From Patescibacteria group bacterium (GTDB lineage: Bacteria; Patescibacteriota; Minisyncoccia; Moranbacterales; DUUL01), in NCBI GenBank assembly GCA_015493225.1, contig WGDO01000048.1, positions 1 to 34,500 on the forward strand: a DNA stretch of 34,500 bases. The letters run 5' to 3'. The position numbers and the translations under genes are program-made. Shown here piece after piece: positions 1 through 8,342 of the stretch. Positions within the stretch are counted from its first letter, which is position 1. Each line of letters starts with the position of its first letter. The notes beneath the pieces are model-generated. The model did no database searches. It saw nothing but the letters and a program-made list of their open reading frames with translations, and was not told the origin of the DNA.

Positions 1-267
1 GCTATAAATGTTTTCTTTCTTTTACTTCTTAACCATACTTCTATTTTTTCTCTTTCATAGTGGGTTATGGAGTTTCCTTTTGGCATATTCATGTTAGTGT
101 TAAAAGTTAACACTGTAGAATAGCAGAAAATTCAGTTTTTTGAAATATTTTCGCTAAATTTTCTGGGAAAAGGGGCTTTAAATTCTTGAATAGGCAGAAT
201 ATTTCACGCCCCTGACATTTATCTCATAAAATATCTTATTTAAAAAAACTTCTTAATTTAGTTTCCT

Positions 268-434
268 AATTTTAATTTGTAATTTGTAAATTTTAATTTA
301 ATTTTAAATATCTTAATTTTAAATTCTTAAAACAATGCCAAATACGAGATGCTCGATAATTGATAGTTTGCTTGAAAAATTAAAATTTAAACAATTAGAC
401 TTGAATTAAAATTTACAAATTACAAATTAAAATT
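268..434. mobile_element. AT-rich MITE-like element, copy 1
   Basis: 34-bp TIRs matching at about 33/34 (268-301 and 401-434); right half nearly identical to 29355-29410. Confidence 0.65.
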
Positions 435-445
435 AACTCCTGCCC

Positions 446-1015
446 CTACTTAACAATCTTATCAATCAACCCATAATTTTTAGCTTCCTGGGCACTCATA
501 AAATAATCTCTATCTGAATCAGCAGTAACTTTTTTTAAGGTTTGTCCGGAATGCTTAGCTAAAATTTTATTTAATCGTTCTTTAATCTTCAAAATATGTT
601 TGGCATGAATATCAATATCCGTGGCTTGCCCTTCGGTACCGCCCATTACCTGATGAATCATTACTTCACTGTTTGGTAAAGAAAATCTTTTACCCTTTTC
701 TCCAGCGGCCAATAACACGGCGGCAGCTGAAGCGGCTGTTCCCACACAAATTGTAGAAACATCACTTTGCACAAAGTTCATTGTATCATAGATGGCCAAA
801 GCGGATGACACTTGCCCACCGGGAGAATTAATATACATCTTAATATCTTCTTGATTTTGAGAATCTAAAAATAACAATTGAGCCACGATAGCATTGGATA
901 CCTGGTCATCAATGCCTGTACCCAAAAATATAATCCTCTCTTTTAAAAGTCGAGAATAAATATCATAGGCTCTCTCGCCAAATTGTGATTTTTCAATAAC
1001 AGTAGGAATTAACAT
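446..1015 (-). CDS. clpP: ATP-dependent Clp protease proteolytic subunit ClpP; start trimmed to the internal Met of [32 protein letters not shown]
   Basis: Typical ClpP sequence: [18 protein letters not shown] (catalytic Ser), MIHQ (catalytic His), [18 protein letters not shown]. Confidence 0.97.
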   Translation of the reverse strand: MLIPTVIEKSQFGERAYDIYSRLLKERIIFLGTGIDDQVSNAIVAQLLFLDSQNQEDIKMYINSPGGQVSSALAIYDTMNFVQSDVSTICVGTAASAAAVLLAAGEKGKRFSLPNSEVMIHQVMGGTEGQATDIDIHAKHILKIKERLNKILAKHSGQTLKKVTADSDRDYFMSAQEAKNYGLIDKIVK

Positions 1016-1104
1016 CTTATCGCTTCGCTCCAATTTTAAATTTAAAATTTTAAATTTAAAATGAATTTTAAATGTTTTAATTTTTAAATACTTAAACAAC
1101 GTAC

Positions 1105-1210
1105 TTCATCGAACTTTCCGAGTGTTATCTTCGAACGCATGTTTGACACTTCTTTTTGACTAACAAAGTCAAACATCAGGTAGAAAATAACGCTCGGAAA
1201 GTTCGATGAA
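1105..1210. repeat. Nested fold-back element between clpP and tig
   Basis: TTCATCGAACTTTCCGAGTGTTAT / ATAACGCTCGGAAAGTTCGATGAA (24-bp arms, one mismatch) with inner ATGTTTGAC / GTCAAACAT. Confidence 0.75.
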
Positions 1211-1294
1211 AAGTTCAATACAGCAAGCTACTTTAAATTCATAAATTTCTACGTTCCTAAATTCATAAATTCCTATACTCCTAGATTTCCAAAA

Positions 1295-2650
1295 CTAATG
1301 TTCGCACTTATGCACTTTGTCTTCTCCACCCATCAACCACTTGAAAACTTCTTCATTGGTCAAACTTCCCTTAACCGCTTCATAAATTCTTTGGATATCT
1401 AATTTAGCCGGATCTTGTCCATAGGCAGTTTGTTGCTGAACAATCTGGTCAACTTGTTGTTGAATTAATTCTTTTTTTGGAGCAAGTTTATGTTCTTTGG
1501 CTAAATGTTGTAAAATCAAAGCGGCTTTTACTCGATTTGGAGCTTGTTTTTTCTTCCATTCTTCTTTCATTTTCTCTTCGGTTGTTTTTACTTGAGAAAA
1601 ATATTGCTCTTTAGTTAAACCAAGACGCATCACATCATTTTCCAGTTCCCTCATCATTACCTCAACTTCATTATTAACCAACGAAGCTGGAATTTCCATA
1701 TCAACTTTTGTTAACAAAGTCTCTATTAATTCTTTTTTCCACTCATCCTCTTTTTTGTGCTCCTGTTCATGGACTAAACCATGTTTAATGTTGTCTTTCA
1801 ATTCTTGTAAATTTTTAAATTGTCCAAACCCCTTGGCAAATTCATCATTAATTTCTGGTAGCTCTCTTTCCTGAACCAAACCAACTTTAACTTTAAACTT
1901 GGCTTTCTTTCCTGCTAAATTTTTGGCATGATAATCTTTAGGAAATTCTAATTCAAATTCCTTTTCATCGTCAGCTTGAGCACCAACCAATTGCTCCTCA
2001 AACCCAGGAATAAATTTATTTTCACCAATGACCACTGGATGCTTCTTAGCACTACCACCTTCAATGGCAACATTGTTTACAAAAACATCAAAATCTACCT
2101 CAACCTGATCACCCTTTTGGGCTTCACGATTTACGGTTACTACTTTCACTTTTTGACTTGCTAAAATGTCTAATTCTTTTTGAACGTCTTTGTCATCAAC
2201 CTTGACTTCCTGTTTAGAAAATTTCTCATTAACTTTATCAATATCTTTTTGAAAATCTTTCAATTCTACCTCTGGCAATAAATCAACCGTGGCCACAAAT
2301 TCTAAATCTTCCCCTTTTTTGATATTTTTTAATTCTATTTTTGGCTCACCAATGGCTGAAATATTATTTCCAACAACTGCATCAACATATGCTTTACGAA
2401 TAGCAATATCTCCAGCATTATACAAAATTCGCTCCGGAGTAAGTTCCTTTTCAGCTACTTCTGCCGGGACCTTTCCCTTACGAAATCCAGACACTTTTAG
2501 ATCCTTGCTTAATTCTTTCAGAGATTGTTGATAAAATTTATCAAAATCTTTAGCGGGAATCTTAAAAACCAATTCCTTGCTTGATTTTGATCTATCTTCT
2601 GTTTTCACCAAGTAATTCTTTTTCTTGGTTTTATCTTTTAATTTAGTCAT
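1295..2650 (-). CDS. tig: Trigger factor (ribosome-associated PPIase/chaperone)
   Basis: GFRKGKVP ribosome-binding motif, FKBP-like central domain (GDQVEVDFDVFVN...GFEEQLVGAQADDEKEFELEFP) and trigger-factor C-terminal domain. Confidence 0.95.
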   Translation of the reverse strand: MTKLKDKTKKKNYLVKTEDRSKSSKELVFKIPAKDFDKFYQQSLKELSKDLKVSGFRKGKVPAEVAEKELTPERILYNAGDIAIRKAYVDAVVGNNISAIGEPKIELKNIKKGEDLEFVATVDLLPEVELKDFQKDIDKVNEKFSKQEVKVDDKDVQKELDILASQKVKVVTVNREAQKGDQVEVDFDVFVNNVAIEGGSAKKHPVVIGENKFIPGFEEQLVGAQADDEKEFELEFPKDYHAKNLAGKKAKFKVKVGLVQERELPEINDEFAKGFGQFKNLQELKDNIKHGLVHEQEHKKEDEWKKELIETLLTKVDMEIPASLVNNEVEVMMRELENDVMRLGLTKEQYFSQVKTTEEKMKEEWKKKQAPNRVKAALILQHLAKEHKLAPKKELIQQQVDQIVQQQTAYGQDPAKLDIQRIYEAVKGSLTNEEVFKWLMGGEDKVHKCEH

Positions 2651-2661
2651 TTTAGTTATTG

Positions 2662-4287
2662 TTATTTTTTAGACTCTTTTTTTGGTTTTTTGATTTCTTG
2701 TTTTTCCTCCTCCGCTTCTTTATTTATTTTCTTTTCTTCTTCCTCTTTTTCTTCTTTTTTCCCTTTCTTATCTTCTCCGTCTTTTTTGTCTTCCTTCTCT
2801 TTTTTATCCTTTTTTTCTTTTTTAGATTTTGTAGATTTATCTTCAGATTTAGCATTGTCCTTTTCTTCTTCCTTACTCTTATCAGTTTCTTTATCTTCAA
2901 CTTCCTTATCTTCAGCCTCCAAGGCTTCCACATTAATATTCCAACCAGTCAGCTTAGCGGCTAGACGAACATTCTGTCCTCGCTTTCCAATGGCTAAGGA
3001 AAGTTGGTCATCTTTAACATAGGCCACTGCTTTTTTCTCAGCCTCTTCTTTTTTCTCCACTATGTCCTCTTCTTTATTTTCTTTTTTGTCTTTATCTTCT
3101 TTTTTGTCCTCATCTTCTTCGGCTTCTTTTGTTTCATCTTTTTTAGTAGCTTTTTTTGCTTTTTTACTTTTTTTCTCCTCGTCTATTTCTTCTTCCTGTG
3201 GTTCTCCCAATAATTCAACCTGAACGACTTTAGCCGGAGAAAGAGCCTGGGTAATCATTGCTTCTGGACTATCTTCCCATTCAATGATATCAATTTTTTC
3301 TCCATTTAGTTCGTCAATAATTGCCTGAACCCTAGTACCTTTCTGTCCAACACAAGAACCAACTGGGTCAATACCTTCTTCATGGGAAACAACGGCAATT
3401 TTTGAACGCATTCCTGCCTCTCGAGCAACGGCTTTAATTTCTACCGTGCCGGCAAAAATTTCTGGAACTTCCAACTCAAAAAGTTTAGCTAATAGTTGAG
3501 GATGTTTTCTACTCAAAACAATACCCAAAGATCGTGGGTCTGAATCAACCTTATCAATATATAATTTTAATCTTTGCCCTACTCGATAAGTTTCTCCGGG
3601 AATTTGTTCTGATTGAAATAAAACTCCCACTGATTTCCCAAGGTCAATAAACACCTTGCCTGACTCTATTCGTTGAACTGTTCCATTGATAAGTTCTCCT
3701 TCTCGTCCCTTAAATTCTTCATACATTGCCTCTCTTTCTGCTTCACGAATTTTTTGGATAATTACCTGCTTGGCAGTTTGAGAAGCTATTCGGCCATATT
3801 GGTCTTGAATATCCAAAGAATATTCAATGTAATCACCAAGCTTAATTCCCTTAACAACTTTTTTAGCATCCTCAAGTATAACATCTCTTTCTGAATTAAA
3901 TTTTGGTAAACTAACTTCCTCTTCATCATTATTATGAGAACGGTCTGGATGTCTTTCAATCACTTCTTTGCTCTTAACGGCATGCTCGGGAACTTGATGA
4001 ACTTCTTCCGGAATATATTCCTCCTCAATCGTTCTGGTAGTCTCATCTACCACCTCCTTCAATTGTTTAAAACTGGTTTCACTGGTGTTTTCATCCATTT
4101 TGGCTAGGATAATTTGTCCTTTCTTTCCATAATCTTTTTTGTAGGCGGCTGCCAAGGCTGCCTCGATGGAAGTGATAACTTTATCTTTGTCTATTCCTTT
4201 TTCTTCACAGATTTGAGCAATGGCGCTACTGAACTGCCCTAGACTGGATTGGTCTTTGATTATTTTACCAGATTGGTTTTTTGACAT
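2662..4287 (-). CDS. nusA: Transcription termination/antitermination factor NusA with large charged insertion and lysine/glutamate-rich C-terminal tail
   Basis: NusA N-terminal domain, S1 domain (GELINGTVQRIESGKVFIDLG), KH1 (DPVGSCVGQKGTRVQAIIDELNGEKIDIIEW), KH2 (DDQLSLAIGKRGQNVRLAAKLTGW). Confidence 0.95.
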   Translation of the reverse strand: MSKNQSGKIIKDQSSLGQFSSAIAQICEEKGIDKDKVITSIEAALAAAYKKDYGKKGQIILAKMDENTSETSFKQLKEVVDETTRTIEEEYIPEEVHQVPEHAVKSKEVIERHPDRSHNNDEEEVSLPKFNSERDVILEDAKKVVKGIKLGDYIEYSLDIQDQYGRIASQTAKQVIIQKIREAEREAMYEEFKGREGELINGTVQRIESGKVFIDLGKSVGVLFQSEQIPGETYRVGQRLKLYIDKVDSDPRSLGIVLSRKHPQLLAKLFELEVPEIFAGTVEIKAVAREAGMRSKIAVVSHEEGIDPVGSCVGQKGTRVQAIIDELNGEKIDIIEWEDSPEAMITQALSPAKVVQVELLGEPQEEEIDEEKKSKKAKKATKKDETKEAEEDEDKKEDKDKKENKEEDIVEKKEEAEKKAVAYVKDDQLSLAIGKRGQNVRLAAKLTGWNINVEALEAEDKEVEDKETDKSKEEEKDNAKSEDKSTKSKKEKKDKKEKEDKKDGEDKKGKKEEKEEEEKKINKEAEEEKQEIKKPKKESKK

Positions 4288-4457
4288 AATTTTTAGTTTA
4301 ATTAACTTATTTTAAATTTAAAAAAATTTCCGTCAAATCCATGACCGAAATTTCTCCTTACATTTATAAGTATAGCCTATTTTTTAAATTTGTCAATGGC
4401 GCTATCGATTAAAAAATATACTCTTCTATTTTCATTTCATAATACATATGCATATTA

Positions 4458-4500
4458 AAAAAGGCATCAACGAAAAAATGTTAATTTCGCGATGCCTTTC
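4458..4500 (-). terminator. Intrinsic terminator downstream of the 4568-4936 gene
   Basis: AAAGGCATC...GATGCCTTT stem with inner CGAAA/TTTCG pairing; on the minus strand it is followed by TTTTTT. Confidence 0.7.
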
Positions 4501-4557
4501 CTGATATCTATATATCTATCTTTAATCAGTTTTACCGATTAAGGATATATATATCAG
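4501..4557. repeat. Long AT-rich inverted repeat (hairpin) just past the stop of the 126-aa gene
   Basis: CTGATATcTATATATC...TTTAATC loop GATTAA..GATATATATATCAG pairing. Confidence 0.6.
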
Positions 4558-4567
4558 ATTTAAAGAA

Positions 4568-4936
4568 CTACTTTGAAAAATTCATATGATAAGGAAATGG
4601 ATCGGGCGCATGCCAGTCGCCGTTGGCGTTTATTAAATCTGCACAAGTCATACCGGGAGCATTAAAAGAAAATTGTACTTGTTTACCTTCGGACTCTGCC
4701 AATAAGGCCGCCTTAAGAATGGTTGGGCAAACTTCTTTTTTTATACCATTCCGATCGTATCTGATAGAACAGATATCCCAGGTTCCGTAGCCAATATCCA
4801 TGGAAACAATACCCCACTCAAGGTTCATTGAGACATTCGGTATTCCTTCACAACGCAATTTGTCATCTGCCTGGGCTTGAATTACTGTCATTGCCAATCC
4901 ACTTATTAATGCCAAAACTACAAACAACTTTTTCAT
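4568..4936 (-). CDS. Small secreted hypothetical protein (signal peptide MKKLFVVLALISGLAMTVIQAQA)
   Basis: Sec-type signal peptide; GGAGG Shine-Dalgarno upstream of the second ATG (ATGGAGGTTGTAATGAAAAAG); mature part has four Cys. Confidence 0.75.
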   Translation of the reverse strand: MKKLFVVLALISGLAMTVIQAQADDKLRCEGIPNVSMNLEWGIVSMDIGYGTWDICSIRYDRNGIKKEVCPTILKAALLAESEGKQVQFSFNAPGMTCADLINANGDWHAPDPFPYHMNFSK

Positions 4937-4978
4937 TACAACCTCCATTTTTTGAACACCGCCAAGGTGTCATTTATT

Positions 4979-6241
4979 TTACCAAAGAATCTCCATCTTT
5001 TCTGCTACGGATAATCCTTGGTCTTCTGGTTCCAATACTGTAACGAGCTTAGAATGAGAAGTTTTTTGGGCTCCCCAATTAGCAGTGGTTGTTAAGGTTA
5101 TTGTGTAAGTTCCTGGATTTTCATATATATGGACTGGATTTTCCTCATTGGAAGTTGTTCCATCACCAAAACTCCAAAGATATGAAGTAATACTACCATG
5201 GACAACATTGGATTTATTGGTAAATGCCACACCTAACGGGACTTCTCCAATGACTGTGTCCATCTCAAATTTGGATGAAAAATCTGCAATCTCCACCTTA
5301 ACATACTCATCATCGTCATCCCGGGAAGAAGGATTAACTCCTCCGGAATAAGTTACTCTTGTAAAAAAATAATAATTTTTGCCAGCCTCCATCTCATTAG
5401 GAATATAGACATCTTTCACATAAACAGACTTATAATTGTCATCGTCATATTCACTATTTGAAAGATTTTTGCATTTTGTTTTTAAATGCCAATCTTCGTC
5501 AGTGAAATATTTATTATGTGAAAACCAAACTTCTGCACAAACATCGGGCCAAACTCCTCCTTTTCTTTTGAGTTTTATTCTGAAGTCTCTTCTGTTGGGA
5601 ATATCATCAATTGGCCAAATTTTTGAACCATCCCAATGACCAGAAGATTTTTTACCAACCTTCATATATTTCAAACCAACATGATGTACATACCCGGCCC
5701 AGGTGTCTCCATTGGGATCTGAATCATAGCCGGCCCCACTTCCATTGGATCCACCCGTAGCATTTCCACCATAGCCCTTACCAATCCCACTTTTTACCTG
5801 GCTGGATGTTACTCCGGCCTGGGAGAAAGAAATGGTTATCTTTTTTGCTCCGTTTGCTTTAAGGGGATGATTTGAAGTTATGGTAGCTGTGCTGTTTTTG
5901 GTGTTCATTATGAGCTTAGCTTTATTATTTGGATTAGCACAAAACGCTGAATTAGAAATCCCACTTGCGAATCCTTCGAATAACTTCTGTAGCCAATTTT
6001 CTCCCTTTGCTACACAAATATTACTAGCCAATAAATTATATAGCGTGCTCACCTCATCCTTTTTGTACCAAAGATATATCTTATTTTTCAGAATATCCTC
6101 CGTATCTCCAGGTATCACCGCCATAGCAGTCCTTGCTGTAGTTCCAATACAAAATGATACTTTACCTCCCGACCAATGTCCGTGTTGTAGTGATAATAAC
6201 CTGCTTGTATCATTATCTTGAAATGATACCGCCTGCATCAC
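4979..6241 (-). CDS. PKD-domain protein; probably the frameshifted 3' portion of a secreted protein whose 5' portion is 6238-6567
   Basis: PKD motif SYLWSFGDGTTSNEENPVHIYENPGTYTITLTTT; no own signal peptide; GTG/ATG start overlaps the stop of the upstream ORF. Confidence 0.75.
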   Translation of the reverse strand: MMQAVSFQDNDTSRLLSLQHGHWSGGKVSFCIGTTARTAMAVIPGDTEDILKNKIYLWYKKDEVSTLYNLLASNICVAKGENWLQKLFEGFASGISNSAFCANPNNKAKLIMNTKNSTATITSNHPLKANGAKKITISFSQAGVTSSQVKSGIGKGYGGNATGGSNGSGAGYDSDPNGDTWAGYVHHVGLKYMKVGKKSSGHWDGSKIWPIDDIPNRRDFRIKLKRKGGVWPDVCAEVWFSHNKYFTDEDWHLKTKCKNLSNSEYDDDNYKSVYVKDVYIPNEMEAGKNYYFFTRVTYSGGVNPSSRDDDDEYVKVEIADFSSKFEMDTVIGEVPLGVAFTNKSNVVHGSITSYLWSFGDGTTSNEENPVHIYENPGTYTITLTTTANWGAQKTSHSKLVTVLEPEDQGLSVAEKMEILW

Positions 6242-6567
6242 GTTGAGAGCCCTCTCCCCCTGCTGTCTCCCCCGTCAACATAAATATTATTTACGTCAAA
6301 ACCAAAAGGGAACGCTTGCTTAAGTTTTGTTATATCAAATTCTAACGCCCAATCTCCAAAAAATTCACTTCCTACGCAATTTTCAGCAGTAAAATTTGGT
6401 GATTTATTAATAGATCCAGTTATGAATGGTTGATTACCATAAGACCCATAGATTTCTTTAACACCAACATTATCTTGCCTCCTATCCATTACATCCGCAA
6501 AAGATAAGCTACTATTTATTGCTAAAATTAGCAATATTACCCAAGCCTGCTTACAAAATACTTGCAT
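6238..6567 (-). CDS. N-terminal, signal-peptide-bearing ORF upstream of the PKD protein; likely 5' half of the same gene
   Basis: Signal peptide MQVFCKQAWVILLILAINSSLSFA; strong SD (GGAGG) upstream of ATG; ends in a G-rich tract and overlaps the next ORF. Confidence 0.65.
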   Translation of the reverse strand: MQVFCKQAWVILLILAINSSLSFADVMDRRQDNVGVKEIYGSYGNQPFITGSINKSPNFTAENCVGSEFFGDWALEFDITKLKQAFPFGFDVNNIYVDGGDSRGRGLST

Positions 6568-6677
6568 TGTTTAAACCTCCATTTTCAATTTTCAAAGAAA
6601 CAAACTATACGATGAATCAATTCCATAGTATACACAATGCACCACACTTATTGACACATTGTATTTAATGTAGAATT

Positions 6678-7316
6678 TTATATAATTTTTATACTTTTGA
6701 TTATTCCATACCAAATATTATCCTCTATTTTATAACTAGCGTCTAACATTATATGTGCAATTGGTTTTTCCCCATTAAAAAGATATCCCAATCCCAACAA
6801 ATCACTTTTGTCATCACCTTCTTTTGCATCCTTAAATATACCTCGTGTTATAGAAATAAAACTATACTCTGTTAATACATATCCCTCTTTTTGCCACTCA
6901 ATTATAGATTGAAATTTTTCATCAGGAATTAATCCATTAATTTTTAAATTAACACTACTTCCTTTATTAATATTTATAGTGCCAACCCAATCTCCAGATT
7001 TAGCATATTCTATCTTTATACTATTTTTATCACGTATTAATTTTAAGATTTTTGGATATTTAATACTCAGTCCACTTTTATAGTCTTGATAGACTTTCCA
7101 ATTTGAAACATCTACATGTACATTAATTCGTTGAGTTCTCTCTGTATACTGACGAATAATACTATACTGCATTATTTTATTTTCAGTATTAGTCTCATCA
7201 TTTATTTCAACACCTATATTATTCATCCTTTGATAATACCAAAAACTACCCACAATGCCAAGTGAGATTACTAAAATTATAATTAATAAAATTGTTGTTC
7301 CTTTTTTAGTTATCAT
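6678..7316 (-). CDS. Membrane-anchored hypothetical protein
   Basis: N-terminal TM segment GTTILLIIILVISLGIVGSFWYY; extracytoplasmic domain with DYKSGLSIKYPKILKL. Confidence 0.65.
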   Translation of the reverse strand: MITKKGTTILLIIILVISLGIVGSFWYYQRMNNIGVEINDETNTENKIMQYSIIRQYTERTQRINVHVDVSNWKVYQDYKSGLSIKYPKILKLIRDKNSIKIEYAKSGDWVGTININKGSSVNLKINGLIPDEKFQSIIEWQKEGYVLTEYSFISITRGIFKDAKEGDDKSDLLGLGYLFNGEKPIAHIMLDASYKIEDNIWYGIIKSIKII

Positions 7317-7467
7317 ATCTAAAAAATGGTTACTTTAACACCTTAATTTATCTTATTTATTCTAACTTTTTGAAATACAAAAGTCAAAAAACAAAAGAAT
7401 AATTCTATTATCCTTAGAACACACAATATTATGCATTCTAGTGATATCACAATTATCTATACTGGTT

Positions 7468-8166
7468 TTACTCCATAAATTTAAAGGTTGTAAGCACATT
7501 AACTAAAAGCTCTTTGGGACATTGCTCTCCACCAATAGTTATATAATACATTTTTCCAGTCTTTTTATCAATATAATCTATAAGAGCCTCTTTATCCCTA
7601 AATAAATTCAAACTTGGATATCCACAATTAGTCGTATGAACTATTTGTCCGTTTTTAGCATAAAAATATTGTAAATCTTTATGACTGGAAACCATCCAAT
7701 TAACACATTCTCTTCTCCTTGGCAACCAACTTCTTCCGACACCCCAACCTTTGTACATTATAAACATTACACATTTATTCTCTCGATTTTTGCTATCTAA
7801 AATAGTCAAATTTGTACTAATGTTAGGATAAAATTCTTTATTGATTTGTACCATAGCTCCCTTCGGATATTTAAACTCAAAACGATGCTCCTCATTTCTG
7901 TAAATATTATATGTCTTTGAATTTTGCTCATCTATAGTTGGTTTTAATTTATATTCTGTTCCGTGCTTAACAAGCAAAGAGCCAATGTGTTTTTGGTAAT
8001 ATTTATACGGATTTGACAATCCCCAAACATAAATTGGTGAATAAATTCCATCAAAACGAACTAAAGAATAAAAACTCCATAACATAATCACAACCACAAT
8101 AGCTACTGTAGTTTTTATAATTAACACTATCTTTCTATTCTTTTTTTGCTCCGTTCTTTCTATCAT
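7468..8166 (-). CDS. Membrane-anchored hypothetical protein
   Basis: N-terminal TM segment; YRNEEHRFEFKYPKGAMV motif resembling that of the neighbouring ORF. Confidence 0.65.
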   Translation of the reverse strand: MIERTEQKKNRKIVLIIKTTVAIVVVIMLWSFYSLVRFDGIYSPIYVWGLSNPYKYYQKHIGSLLVKHGTEYKLKPTIDEQNSKTYNIYRNEEHRFEFKYPKGAMVQINKEFYPNISTNLTILDSKNRENKCVMFIMYKGWGVGRSWLPRRRECVNWMVSSHKDLQYFYAKNGQIVHTTNCGYPSLNLFRDKEALIDYIDKKTGKMYYITIGGEQCPKELLVNVLTTFKFME

Positions 8167-8342
8167 TATTATGAATAAATTAATTTCCTTTATTCACTTA
8201 TTCTATTGTATTGCAATTTAATTGTCCAACAAATATTAAATACATTGACAAACTTTATGTTGATAAGTTTTTTGACAAGAGTTAGGTAAATGTTACCATT
8301 ATTATATAGAAAAAATAATATCTAAATATTAATTTTAGAACA

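Noticed and set aside
96-114. AGTGTTAA-aag-TTAACACT palindrome in the left intergenic region
   Set aside because: Real but short, AT-rich and with no neighbouring gene start to give it context in this window
1976-2531. Plus-strand ORFs inside tig
   Set aside because: Antisense to a well-conserved gene, no independent support
2659-3213. Plus-strand ORFs opposite nusA (101, 110 and 69 aa; Phe/Ser-rich)
   Set aside because: They are the antisense reading of the Lys/Glu-rich NusA segments (poly-F/S/L low complexity), with no protein-like features
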